Shown here: positions 43,868 to 52,931 of the stretch, piece after piece
How the letters are laid out: every line of letters begins with the position of its first letter
Position numbering within the stretch: position 1 is the stretch's first letter
The notes under the pieces: generated by a model
What the model saw: only the letters and a program-made list of their open reading frames with translations
Databases searched by the model: none
Told to the model about the DNA's origin: nothing
Made by a program: the position numbers and the translations under genes
Source: Maribellus sp. YY47
GTDB lineage: Bacteria > Bacteroidota > Bacteroidia > Bacteroidales > Prolixibacteraceae
Reading direction: 5' to 3'
Assembly (NCBI RefSeq): GCF_023111095.1
Contig: NZ_JALGYW010000015.1
Span: 1-64,000, forward strand
Length of the DNA: 64,000 bases

Positions 43868-44677
43868 TCAATCACACAAAATATAATTGTCCCTTCGGGG
43901 ATTGATCACCATAACCGGAAGTTTTCCTGCCTGCTTAAGAATCTTTCGTTCGGGGAGCCCCACCAGGTAATCGAGCGGAGTAATGCTCGAACTTCCCAGC
44001 ATTACAAACAGGTTGCAGTCGGATACCAGCGCCATTTCGAGCGCTTCAAAAACATTGCGGAGACTTGATCTTCCGCCTTTGTAGATTTTATGAACGATGC
44101 CAAATTCGCGGTAGAGTTTCGAACTTAGTTTTACATTTCGGGCCACGTTAATTTTCCCTTCTTTCGACGAGTCGTTGGCTGCAACGGCAACGATCTGGGC
44201 CTGGTTAAACCTTCCAAAGTAGGAGCACCACAGCGAATTGTCGGTGTTTTCTTTTCGCAGATCGAGCGTTTGCACAATTTTGTTGTACTCTTCAATTCCC
44301 GACTCGGGGTGAACAAACAGCCAGGGAATGGGACTTTCGGTTACCGCTCCCGAATATTTTTTGAATTTTGCAGAATTGGCCACAATAATAATTCCTTCGT
44401 GGTTTTCGGCCAGCACATCGGCCAGCCGGGAAGTATTCTCAGAAAGCAGAAGCGTAGACACCTGCATTCCCGGAAGTTCACTTTTTACCACCCGGGCATA
44501 TTCGCCAAGCTTTTCGCGGGCTTCAGCCATGTTCTTTTGTTTCGATGGGGTGTTCAGCGTTAAACACAGCTCCTTTTTAAAAATATAGGCTAATTTCAGT
44601 CCGTGGCGGATCAGCGTTTGATCGGTGGTATTGAGTTCCAGTAAAACGACTATTTTCTGTTCCTTGTGTTCCGACAT
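43868..44677 (-). CDS. Universal stress protein-like
   Basis: A 269-residue protein with two UspA-like halves: VVLLELNTTDQTLIRHGLKLAYIFKKELCLTLN at the start and NLFVMLGSSSITPLDYLVGLPERKILKQAGKLPVMVIN at the end. The G-x2-G-x9-G ATP motif is altered (LGSSSI...), so ATP binding is doubtful. Cytosolic; role in stress is inferred from family only. Confidence 0.75.
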   Translation of the reverse strand: MSEHKEQKIVVLLELNTTDQTLIRHGLKLAYIFKKELCLTLNTPSKQKNMAEAREKLGEYARVVKSELPGMQVSTLLLSENTSRLADVLAENHEGIIIVANSAKFKKYSGAVTESPIPWLFVHPESGIEEYNKIVQTLDLRKENTDNSLWCSYFGRFNQAQIVAVAANDSSKEGKINVARNVKLSSKLYREFGIVHKIYKGGRSSLRNVFEALEMALVSDCNLFVMLGSSSITPLDYLVGLPERKILKQAGKLPVMVINPRRDNYILCD

Positions 44678-44831
44678 GCGGTTTTTGTTTTCAAATGTAA
44701 ATATTTCGTTGGGCAGAACAGACAGATGTTGAAAAAAATCAGGTGCGATTCAAGTGCTTTTGCCTACTTTTGAATGAAGTTGTGAAAAGTTAATCAACAT
44801 CGTATGAATTTGGTCATTTTATTCTATTACT

Positions 44832-44911
44832 GACTCTCCCTCTTCTCCCTCTCTATGCATAGAGAGGGACGATTGTGTCCGTCAGCAGACGGATCGCAAT
44901 CAGGGTGAGTC
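44832..44911. repeat. 80-bp cloverleaf-like dispersed repeat, copy 1
   Basis: Outer arms GACTCTCCCT/AGGGTGAGTC (9 of 10 paired) enclose a perfect 22-bp palindrome CCCTCTCTATGCATAGAGAGGG (44847-44868) and a second arm GATTG..CCGTC-AGCA-GACGG..CAATC (44871-44900), giving a three-way junction. Related copies lie at 48053 and, inverted, at 61631. The rest of 44678-45057 is AT-rich with no gene. Confidence 0.65.
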
Positions 44912-45057
44912 AAAATATAAAAAAGAATAAATTGTATTTTGATAATATATATATGGTAAATATTGCGATATATGACTTTTAACTAAAATAAGTTCTGTTA
45001 GATCTGTAGAAAAGGATTCCTTTAAAGGAAGGGAACAGGCTAAATAAAAAATTGAAA

Positions 45058-47115
45058 ATGATTCACGAAAAACTATTGCGTCCCCGGAGTATTGTGGTGG
45101 TTGGAGCCTCGAATAATGTCACCAAACCGGGAGGTAAAGTCATCAAAAACCTGCTTGATCACGATTACAAGGGCGACCTTTTTGCTGTTAATCCCAACGA
45201 AAACAGTATTCAGGGTATTCCTTCGTTTACAGATGTAGCCGACCTGCCCGATATCGATTTGGCGATTTTGGCGATCCCCGCCCGTTTTTGTTTGAAAGTG
45301 GTGGAGGAACTGGCTGATGAACACGATACAAAAGCCTTTATTATTATTTCTGCCGGTTTTGGCGAATTAAACGCCGAAGGAAAAACGTTGGAGAAAAAAA
45401 TCGTGGAAGTTGCTGATCGGCATGGCGCCTGTTTGATTGGCCCCAACTGTATCGGAGTGATGACTCCTCATCATGCCAGTGTGTTTACCACTCCGGTACC
45501 ACCCTTAACGCACGAAGGTTGTGATTTTATTTCAGGATCGGGTGCAACAGCGGTTTTCATTATCGAATCGGGAATTCCCAAAGGACTGCGTTTTGCCAAT
45601 ATTTTCTCGGTGGGTAACAGCGCTCAAACCGGAGTGGAAGATGTGCTGGCTTATCTGGATGAAAATTACGTGGAAGGGGTGAGTTCAAAAGTGAAATTAC
45701 TGTATGTCGAAAATATTAACGATCCCGATAAATTACTGATTCACGCTTCGTCGCTGATCAACAAAGGCTGTAAAATAGCGGCGATAAAAGCCGGAAGTTC
45801 TGATGCCGGAAGCCGGGCAGCCTCGTCGCATACCGGCGCACTGACCAGTTCCGATGCGGCTGTGGATGCACTTTTCCGGAAAGCGGGTATTGTACGTTGT
45901 TACGGTAGGGAAGAACTGACCACGGTAGCCAGTGTATTTATGTGTAAGCCTCTCGCCGGGAAAAAACTGGCCATTGTTACGCATGCCGGCGGTCCGGGAG
46001 TGATGTTAACCGACGCGCTGGAAGATGGAGGTTTGAAAATTCCGGCAATAGAAGATTCTCCTGCCAAAGAAGCTTTGCTAACCAAACTTTTCCCGGGATC
46101 TTCGGTGGAAAATCCGATCGATTTTCTGGCCACCGGAACAGCGGAACAGTTGGGCGAGATTATAGATGCCTGCGAAAACGAATTCGATGTGGATGGAATG
46201 GCCGTAATTTTCGGAAGTCCGGGCTTGTTCCCCATTGGCGACGTATACGATTTGCTGTCAGAAAAAATGAAGGTTTGTCAAAAACCGATCTATCCGATTT
46301 TGCCTTCCATTGTGAATGTAAAAGAAGACGTGGCACATTTTATCGCGCGTGGAAATGTGAATTTCCCGGACGAAGTATTGCTGGGCCGTGCACTTACCAA
46401 AGTAATGCACAGTTCTCAGCCTGCTGCAATTTCGGATACGAATCCTTACGTCGATCCTTTAAAAGTCAGGGAAATTATAGAAAAGACCCGCAATGGTTAC
46501 CAGCCGCCTGAAGTAATTCATGGTTTGTTTGACGTGGCCGGAATTCCGCGAGTGAAAGAACTGGTAGCTACCTCTGAAACCGAAGCAGTGCTGGCGGCCA
46601 TGAATATCGGATTTCCGGTGGTGATGAAAGTGCTGGGGCCCGTGCACAAAACCGAAGTGGGCGGCGTTGTTTTAAACATCCGGAATGTGGCTGATGTAAG
46701 AAAGGAATTTTATCATTTAGCCGAAATCGACGGGGCAGAAGGCGTGTTGATTGCACAAATGGCTTCGGGCATGGAACTTTTCCTTGGCGCTACTTACGAA
46801 GATAAGTTCGGCCACGTGATCCTTTGCGGAATGGGCGGAATTTATGTGGAGGTGATGAAAGATGTTGCATCAGGACTGGCACCCTTAACGCTTGATGAAG
46901 CACATTCGATGATTCACCGTTTAAAATCATATAAATTGCTGAAGGGTTACAGAAAACAGCCGGGAATCGACATCGACCGGTACGCCGAAATTATCGTTCG
47001 TTTATCGTGGCTGTTGAGGTATGCCACCGAAATCAAGGAAATCGATATTAATCCTTTACTGGGAAATGCCAGCGAGATTCTGGCTGTGGATGCGCGTATC
47101 CGTATTGAAAGATAA
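45058..47115 (+). CDS. ADP-forming acetate/acyl-CoA synthetase (fused alpha-beta)
   Basis: A 685-residue fused enzyme counted from ATG 45058 (MIHEKLLRPRSIVVVGASNN); a TTG two codons earlier is less likely. Order: CoA-binding domain (1-130), succinyl-CoA-ligase-like domains with the phosphohistidine loop SRAASSHTGAL, and an ATP-grasp beta domain from about 475 (VAGIPRVKELVATSETEAVL ... FPVVMKVLGPVHKTEVGGVVLNI). It converts acyl-CoA plus ADP and phosphate to acid, CoA and ATP, saving energy in fermentation. It would use CoA products from KorAB. Confidence 0.93.
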   Translation: MIHEKLLRPRSIVVVGASNNVTKPGGKVIKNLLDHDYKGDLFAVNPNENSIQGIPSFTDVADLPDIDLAILAIPARFCLKVVEELADEHDTKAFIIISAGFGELNAEGKTLEKKIVEVADRHGACLIGPNCIGVMTPHHASVFTTPVPPLTHEGCDFISGSGATAVFIIESGIPKGLRFANIFSVGNSAQTGVEDVLAYLDENYVEGVSSKVKLLYVENINDPDKLLIHASSLINKGCKIAAIKAGSSDAGSRAASSHTGALTSSDAAVDALFRKAGIVRCYGREELTTVASVFMCKPLAGKKLAIVTHAGGPGVMLTDALEDGGLKIPAIEDSPAKEALLTKLFPGSSVENPIDFLATGTAEQLGEIIDACENEFDVDGMAVIFGSPGLFPIGDVYDLLSEKMKVCQKPIYPILPSIVNVKEDVAHFIARGNVNFPDEVLLGRALTKVMHSSQPAAISDTNPYVDPLKVREIIEKTRNGYQPPEVIHGLFDVAGIPRVKELVATSETEAVLAAMNIGFPVVMKVLGPVHKTEVGGVVLNIRNVADVRKEFYHLAEIDGAEGVLIAQMASGMELFLGATYEDKFGHVILCGMGGIYVEVMKDVASGLAPLTLDEAHSMIHRLKSYKLLKGYRKQPGIDIDRYAEIIVRLSWLLRYATEIKEIDINPLLGNASEILAVDARIRIER

Positions 47116-47136
47116 AAAGAGCGACCTAAGCCGCTC
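47114..47136 (-). terminator. Terminator of xth
   Basis: GAGCG (47119-47123) pairs with CGCTC (47132-47136). On the minus strand the hairpin runs into five Ts. It overlaps the end of the acyl-CoA synthetase gene on the other strand. Confidence 0.7.
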
Positions 47137-47146
47137 AAGTAATAGT

Positions 47147-47911
47147 TTATTTCAATTCAATTCCCACCGGGCAATGATCGGACCCCATTACCTGGTCGAG
47201 GATGAAGGCATCTTTAACTTTAGGCAGGAAACTTTCGCTTACCAAAAAGTAATCGATTCTCCAGCCGATATTCTTGCCACGGGCTCCGGCGCGGTAACTC
47301 CACCACGAATATTTATCAACTGCATCGGGATAAAAATACCGGAAGGTATCGATCAATCCGCCTTGCGTAAAACGATCCATCCCGTCGATTTCTTCCCGCA
47401 TGTAACCCGCCGCTTTATTGTAGTTCTGTTTTGGCCGGGCCAGGTCGACGGCTTTGTGTGCCACATTAAAATCGCCGCAAACAATCACCGGTTTGGTTTT
47501 CTCCAGGTTTTTCAGGTAATCAAAAAATGCCTTGTCCCAATCCTGACGGTAATCCAGCCGTTTTAGCTCGCTGCCCGAGTTGGGAACATAAACGGTAACC
47601 ATGTAAAAATTTTCGTATTCCAGACAAAGAATCCTCCCTTCCTGGTCGTGATCCTCTATTCCCATATCACGTGTTACCGCAATCGGTTCGGTTTTACTTA
47701 AAATGGCAGTCCCTGAATATCCTTTCTTTACTGCCGAGTTCGAATAAATGTGATATCCGCTAATACCGGCAAGGGTTTCGGCCACCTGATCATCCTGCGC
47801 CTTGGTTTCCTGAAGACATAAAATGTCAGGATTCATACCTTGAAAGTCGTCGAAAAAATTTTTCTGAGCTACGGCCCTGATGCCATTTACATTCCACGAG
47901 ATAATCTTCAT
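47147..47911 (-). CDS. xth: Exodeoxyribonuclease III (AP endonuclease)
   Basis: A 254-residue enzyme of the EEP nuclease family: IISWNVNGIRA, CLQETKAQDDQ, YVPNSG, CGDFNVAHKAVDLARP, WRIDYFLVS and GSDHCPVGIEL are the metal, phosphate and catalytic motifs. It cuts DNA at abasic sites in base-excision repair and removes 3' blocks. Normal length and single gene. Confidence 0.95.
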   Translation of the reverse strand: MKIISWNVNGIRAVAQKNFFDDFQGMNPDILCLQETKAQDDQVAETLAGISGYHIYSNSAVKKGYSGTAILSKTEPIAVTRDMGIEDHDQEGRILCLEYENFYMVTVYVPNSGSELKRLDYRQDWDKAFFDYLKNLEKTKPVIVCGDFNVAHKAVDLARPKQNYNKAAGYMREEIDGMDRFTQGGLIDTFRYFYPDAVDKYSWWSYRAGARGKNIGWRIDYFLVSESFLPKVKDAFILDQVMGSDHCPVGIELK

Positions 47912-48052
47912 ATGTGCTATTTAAAAAAACAATGTAACTACAACAGAAAACATGAAATGATGTTGACTGTGATTGGTAAAAACAAATGTAAATAAATAAA
48001 ATATTCTTGATTTCCGTGAATCACTAATGAGAATGAAAGTTGAATTAGATTG

Positions 48053-48130
48053 TTTACCCTTTCTCCTGTCTTTCCCTTTTAAAAGGGAAAGATGATCAGT
48101 CAACAAAGGAAACTGCGATCAATATACTTG
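48053..48130. repeat. Cloverleaf-like dispersed repeat, diverged copy 2
   Basis: A perfect 20-bp palindrome TTTCCCTTTTAAAAGGGAAA (48071-48090) is followed by a second arm GATCAGT..ACTG.GATC, placed as in copy 1, and TTTACCC on the left may pair with GAGTAAA near 48210. Sequence is diverged but the layout is kept. It fills part of the gene-free stretch 47912-48259. Confidence 0.45.
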
Positions 48131-48259
48131 ATCCAGACGTGCATTGAACCACTTGACATTCGTCCCTGTCTAGGGCAGGCAGGCTTTCATACTTGTAGGC
48201 AAGGATGAGTAAAAATGAGAATCTTTTTTTAGACTTCCTGATAACAGGATTTATTCAGC

Positions 48260-50236
48260 TTATTCGCCCATCAAGCCTTCCTTGTATCGGTACGCAGCAC
48301 TTTCGTAATAGGCAACGGTTAAATCAATCAGTTTGGTGTTCTGGCTTTTTAGTTTGCTCATTTCCCTTTTATCGGCCATCCACGAGTACTGATTCGCGTT
48401 CTTTTTGTCGGTAAGCTCGGTAAAAACCGAACCTTTTAGCAAACCTACAGTGCGGTAATTTCCAATCAGTGTTCTTTCTTCTTCGGCGGTCATTTTTGAA
48501 ATGTCTTTTCCATAAAGCGACGTGGTATAGTCCCAGTTCAGATAACCAAAGAGCGTTGGCATCACATCTATTTGCGAGCAAAGTTTGTCCACTTTCTGAG
48601 GCTCCACATTGGGCAGGTTATAGATCATCGCCGGAATATGATGTTTATCCACGGTGATTTCCCACTTCCCGGCACTGCTGGCACAATGGTCGGCCACCAG
48701 TACAAAAACCGTATTTTCAAACCAGGGTTTGCTTTGGGCCTGTTTTATGAACTCACCTAAAGCATAGTCGGTATAAGTAACAGCAGCTTCTCGTGTGCCG
48801 TTGGGCAAATCAATTTTTCCTTCAGGAAAAGAGTAGGGGCGGTGGTTGGAAGTGGTCATCAGAAACGAAAACGTTCTTTTGTTTTTTGAATAGTTGTCGT
48901 CGGCTACTTCCAGTATTTTGTTGTACATGTCGCCATCGCAAACTCCCCAGGCGTTTTCAAAACTCACTTCATCGTCCGTAATATTGGTGCGGGTGGTTTC
49001 AATTTTGTCCGACAACAGGTTTCCACGGTTGCGGTCGTAAATATTAAATCCCTGTCCGCCAAAAAAGCTGTTCATATTGTCGAAATAACCATCGCCGCCG
49101 TAAAAAAAGTTCAGCTCATAATCCTTTTGTCTGAAAATACTGGCAATCGAACTCAGGTGCTGGTTGTTGAGCCTGCGCACAATGCTGTGACCCGGAGTGG
49201 GAGGTACGCTAAGTACCAGTGCTTCCATACCCCTGACAGTTCGTGTGCCGGTGGCGTACATATCGGTAAACAATACGCTATGTTGACTAAGTTGGTCAAT
49301 ATTGGGTGTCAGTTGTTTTTCATTTCCAAAAATGCCCAGGAAATCGGCACTCAAACTTTCAACACAAATGAGTATGATGTTTGGGGTTTCTTCCTGTCCG
49401 GTTGAAACTGTTTTTCGTTCGATGCTAAAGATGCTGTCCGGCGCATCAAAAATCTGATTCTCCTGTATCAGTTCTTTTTTTATGGTAGTGAACGATTCGT
49501 TAACCGGTAAGGTTTTATAGAAACGATCGTAATCCAGCTCATTGGAGCGGTAAGCGGCAAAAAGCGAGTAAACCCCGTTTTTCGACAATTCGTTGACATA
49601 GGTATTGTCGCTGAATTCGGCCTGTTTGTTGGTAATAAATGAAGTGAAGAAAAGAGGGATCACCAAAAACAGACTAAAGTAAGCCAATCTGGATTTCATG
49701 GAAGTCAGACTTGAATAGGCGGCTTTTATCGCACCCAGTTTATGGAATAAAAAGAACAGAGCCGCCGACAACAACAGCAAACCGCCGATCAATAACGGAA
49801 GCGGATAGGACTGATTGATGTTTTCCACCACTTCGTAGGTATAAATGAGGTAATCAACCGCAATAAAATTGTAACGTGTGCTGAATTCTTCCCAAAAAGG
49901 AAACTCGCCAAGAAACCCAAACAACGACAGAAAAATAGTGAGCGACAAAATGAAATAAGTCAGCGCTTTATCGAACACAGAACCTGTAAATTTTTGGGGT
50001 ACAAACATGACATACAAGACGTACGGTAAAATAAAAAATGCGGCAGTATCCAAATCAAAAAACAACCCCAAAGCATAAATCTTCAGCAGCGTAATAAGCG
50101 AGAAGTCGATTTCGTGAACCGACAGAATGTAAAAGATGCTTCGGGTAATGAAAGAAATGCAAATATAAACAGCAAGAAAGGCGAAGGCAAGTGCGAATCT
50201 GTTGTTGAATACTGGTTTAATACTGAGTCGCGGCAT
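48260..50236 (-). CDS. LTA-synthase-like sulfatase-fold membrane protein
   Basis: A 658-residue protein: five hydrophobic helices (residues about 13-210), then an extracytoplasmic alkaline-phosphatase/sulfatase domain. ILICVESLSADFLG holds the metal Glu, MYATGTRTVRGMEALVLSV the nucleophile Thr, and VLVADHC the metal Asp/His. LtaS and OpgB relatives move glycerol phosphate from phosphatidylglycerol to a glycan and leave diacylglycerol. Bacteroidota lack lipoteichoic acid, so the acceptor is unknown. It starts 12 bp after a lipid kinase that could recycle diacylglycerol. Confidence 0.88.
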   Translation of the reverse strand: MPRLSIKPVFNNRFALAFAFLAVYICISFITRSIFYILSVHEIDFSLITLLKIYALGLFFDLDTAAFFILPYVLYVMFVPQKFTGSVFDKALTYFILSLTIFLSLFGFLGEFPFWEEFSTRYNFIAVDYLIYTYEVVENINQSYPLPLLIGGLLLLSAALFFLFHKLGAIKAAYSSLTSMKSRLAYFSLFLVIPLFFTSFITNKQAEFSDNTYVNELSKNGVYSLFAAYRSNELDYDRFYKTLPVNESFTTIKKELIQENQIFDAPDSIFSIERKTVSTGQEETPNIILICVESLSADFLGIFGNEKQLTPNIDQLSQHSVLFTDMYATGTRTVRGMEALVLSVPPTPGHSIVRRLNNQHLSSIASIFRQKDYELNFFYGGDGYFDNMNSFFGGQGFNIYDRNRGNLLSDKIETTRTNITDDEVSFENAWGVCDGDMYNKILEVADDNYSKNKRTFSFLMTTSNHRPYSFPEGKIDLPNGTREAAVTYTDYALGEFIKQAQSKPWFENTVFVLVADHCASSAGKWEITVDKHHIPAMIYNLPNVEPQKVDKLCSQIDVMPTLFGYLNWDYTTSLYGKDISKMTAEEERTLIGNYRTVGLLKGSVFTELTDKKNANQYSWMADKREMSKLKSQNTKLIDLTVAYYESAAYRYKEGLMGE

Positions 50237-50248
50237 ATTAATATTTTA

Positions 50249-51118
50249 TTATTGGGTTTGAATTAATTTAATGGTGTCCGAAATTCTGACATTTAAAACA
50301 TTGTCTGTTTTATGTAACGGCTCTCCATCGGTATGGAAAAGCGCATAGTTTGTATCTATTTCTATTTTATCTGTTTTGAAATAACGGATGTACCGGGAGT
50401 TTTTGCCCTTGCGGGAAAGGAGCCGGAACATAATGACGGGGATCAGTACTTTATGAAATTTACGGATGACAACAACGTCGATCAAACCGTCTTGGGGATT
50501 GGCATGAGGGGCAATTACAGCATTGTTGCCAAACTGCCTGGTGTTGGCAAAGCAGATCATAAAATAGCTGCCTTTTTCGATAGTGTCATTAAGCGTTAAA
50601 GCCGCGTCAACTCCCTGGTAATTGATAAATCCCTTTATAGTTTCGCGAACATAGGTAAGCGGGCCTCTGTTCGAATTTTCGTCGAAACGTTTGGCAATAA
50701 AACTGTCGAACCCGATACCGGCGACATTGCACGAATAGGTGTCGTTGACATTCAGAACATCAATTTCCTTGGTGCGGCCTTGTTTGATTTGGTCGATTAA
50801 AAAAGCTACATCTTTTTTGTAGCCCAGTTCGCGGGCAAACCCGTTTCCAGAACCATTGGGCAAAACCGCAAAAATAAGCCCGGTTTTGATCCCGTATTTT
50901 AATACGCTGTTTATGGTGCCGTCGCCGCCACAAATAACAACCACTTTGTACTTGGGATCGATGGTTTCAAGAAAGGTTCGGGTTTCTTCCTTGCTTCCGG
51001 TAATAAAGTGGTCAATTGCTGCATTATATTGCCGTATGGCTTCAATAATAGCGAGATATCCTCCTTTCCCCGAAGATGGGTTAATCAGGAATATGATTTG
51101 TTCTTCTTTAAACGGCAT
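50249..51118 (-). CDS. YegS/DgkB-type lipid (diacylglycerol) kinase
   Basis: A 289-residue kinase: IFLINPSSGKGG, VVICGGDGTINSVLKYG and FAVLPNGSGNGFARELG are the diacylglycerol-kinase catalytic motifs, then NVAGIGFDSFIAKRF and a C-terminal beta domain with FHTDGEPL. It phosphorylates diacylglycerol or a similar lipid to a phosphatidate. Its stop is 12 bp from the start of the LtaS-like gene, so the two form an operon. Confidence 0.9.
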   Translation of the reverse strand: MPFKEEQIIFLINPSSGKGGYLAIIEAIRQYNAAIDHFITGSKEETRTFLETIDPKYKVVVICGGDGTINSVLKYGIKTGLIFAVLPNGSGNGFARELGYKKDVAFLIDQIKQGRTKEIDVLNVNDTYSCNVAGIGFDSFIAKRFDENSNRGPLTYVRETIKGFINYQGVDAALTLNDTIEKGSYFMICFANTRQFGNNAVIAPHANPQDGLIDVVVIRKFHKVLIPVIMFRLLSRKGKNSRYIRYFKTDKIEIDTNYALFHTDGEPLHKTDNVLNVRISDTIKLIQTQ

Positions 51119-51235
51119 CCCTACTGGTTCAAATTATTTGCACGAAGATGATAAAACTTTTGATGCAAAGGATCGATTTGTGACTTTAAGCTTTATTAAA
51201 TGAAGACTTTAACCGGAGATATGGAAAATTGTTCA

Positions 51236-51272
51236 ACTAAAAAACCCGGACGGATAAATGCCCGGGTTTTCG
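51236..51272 (-). terminator. Terminator of the FadL-like gene
   Basis: AAAACCCGG (51241-51249) pairs with CCGGGTTTT (51262-51270), preceded by an A run so that the minus-strand transcript of the FadL gene ends in Ts. Confidence 0.75.
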
Positions 51273-51315
51273 TAATTCCGATTTTTATCGGTATTGTATT
51301 TCTCAAGTATGTCTG

Positions 51316-52569
51316 TTAGAATGAAAAACCAAGTTCAAGTTCCAACTGATTCATTTCAACTTCAATGGTTTGTCCCTGCGCCATAGGATTATTTCCTTTC
51401 ACGCTGCTGTTCATCGCGTAGTTTACGGCGAAATGAATTTTGTTTCCCTTGTTTCCCACTGCTTTTGAAAGACCCAGTGCAATTTGATTTTCGATTACTC
51501 CGGGAGCCAGGATGTTAAAAAGTACTTCCGACTCAGGAACCGGATTTTCTCCAAAGGAAGCTCCGCATCTGAATTCCCAGGTATCCAGTCCTGCATAGTT
51601 TAATCCCACTTTGTAAACCATAATGTTTTCCCAGCCAAACCCGGCACCGTTATCACTTCCCAGAGGTCCTTGCATCAGGTTCGGAAGCATAGGATTTCCA
51701 ATCGATTTTACATCGTTGTAATGGATCGCTTTAGCATCGGCCATCAAGGTCAGATCAGGAACAAATTCCCATGAAAAACCAGCTGTCCAGCTCGACGGAA
51801 TGTCGAAATCGCCTTGTTCGGCAAATAAACCGGCGTAGTCTTTAAATTCGCTCATAAGCACTTTCGACTGGTAAGTAAGACCGATGGCGAAGTTGTCAGT
51901 TAAATGTCCGAGGTAACCTACTTTAAAACCAACGCCAAAACCACTGTCTTTACCGTTTCCTGAAAGCGCCGTTGCATCCGAAGAAAATCCGGCGAAAGAG
52001 GCCAGACCTTTTGCTTCGAAATACTGGTACGATACTACTCCGGTTACACCGATGCTGTGTTTTTCGCCCAGTTTGTGTGAATAGGTAATATTTCCAAACA
52101 TCTGCGCCAGGTTAACACCGGTAGATGCTGAGGATGGATCACCAAAAGTCATGGTTGGATAGTCGGTATTCATGCCTCCGTTGCCAAACAATGCGGCTGA
52201 AATGCTCGATTTCTCGTTTAACATCCAGTTGGCGCCAATCGAAGGAATCAAAAATAATTTGCTGTCGCTCTTTACTGTTCCCGGAGCCAGGGGAAACATT
52301 GCATCCTGCGCCGCTGTACCTCCAATTGTGTATTGTCTGTTTGGGTTAAAGAAATCAACCCCAATTTGATATTGCTGACCCAGAAAAACAGTAGCAGCCG
52401 GGTTTCCGTTAATCAACGATCCCTGGTAAAATGCAATTCCTGCTCCGGCAAGTCCTTTATTTATGGTACCATAACCAGTTGTAAAATAGCCGTCGGTTGC
52501 ATAGGATTGAGATGAAACAAACAGCGAAACCAGAAGCAGGCAGATTAGCCTATACATAGTTCTTTTCAT
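51316..52569 (-). CDS. FadL/OmpP1-type outer-membrane transport protein
   Basis: A 417-residue barrel with signal peptide (MYRLICLLLVSLFVSSQSYA). The mature protein starts TDGYFTTGYGTINKGLAGAGIAFYQGSLINGNPAATVFL, typical of the FadL hatch region, and ends in NQLELELGFSF, a barrel-closing strand. FadL proteins let hydrophobic molecules cross the outer membrane. Divergent from the large gene at 52932. Confidence 0.88.
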   Translation of the reverse strand: MKRTMYRLICLLLVSLFVSSQSYATDGYFTTGYGTINKGLAGAGIAFYQGSLINGNPAATVFLGQQYQIGVDFFNPNRQYTIGGTAAQDAMFPLAPGTVKSDSKLFLIPSIGANWMLNEKSSISAALFGNGGMNTDYPTMTFGDPSSASTGVNLAQMFGNITYSHKLGEKHSIGVTGVVSYQYFEAKGLASFAGFSSDATALSGNGKDSGFGVGFKVGYLGHLTDNFAIGLTYQSKVLMSEFKDYAGLFAEQGDFDIPSSWTAGFSWEFVPDLTLMADAKAIHYNDVKSIGNPMLPNLMQGPLGSDNGAGFGWENIMVYKVGLNYAGLDTWEFRCGASFGENPVPESEVLFNILAPGVIENQIALGLSKAVGNKGNKIHFAVNYAMNSSVKGNNPMAQGQTIEVEMNQLELELGFSF

Positions 52570-52884
52570 AGTTAATTAATTTGTGATTTTCAGCTTGCTA
52601 AAGTAGAAAAAGTACTCAAATTGACATTCGTTCAGTTGATTAAAAATATTGATATATGTCAATAGATAGATAATAGGACTCAAGAAGATTCCGTTAAATC
52701 TTATCTGTGCGGCACTTCCTTTTATCTATAATCGTTCTGAATTGTGTAATTTTATTTCTGGATTGATAAAAGCTTACTGGAAAATGGATTTTGGAGCAAC
52801 CAAAATGATGTGCTCTCGTTAAGCTGAGAAAAAGCAGACAGATTGCAGCCTGGTGGTTTCGGAACAGGAGCCGTTCAACACAAG

Positions 52885-52931
52885 ATAGTAAACCATAAAG
52901 AGATATAGTAAACAGAAGAAAATATAGTAAA
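52885..52931 (+). promoter_or_regulatory. Triple ATAGTAAA repeat before the 1161-residue gene
   Basis: ATAGTAAA occurs at 52885-52892, 52905-52912 and 52924-52931, 20 and 19 bp apart, the last touching the ATG at 52932. The even spacing may mark a regulator or leader-RNA function; the third copy may also influence ribosome loading. The rest of 52570-52884 shows no gene. Confidence 0.4.

Noticed and set aside
47021-47566. 181-codon plus-strand frame opposite xth
   Set aside because: Shadow of the Xth frame; the minus strand carries all the nuclease motifs.
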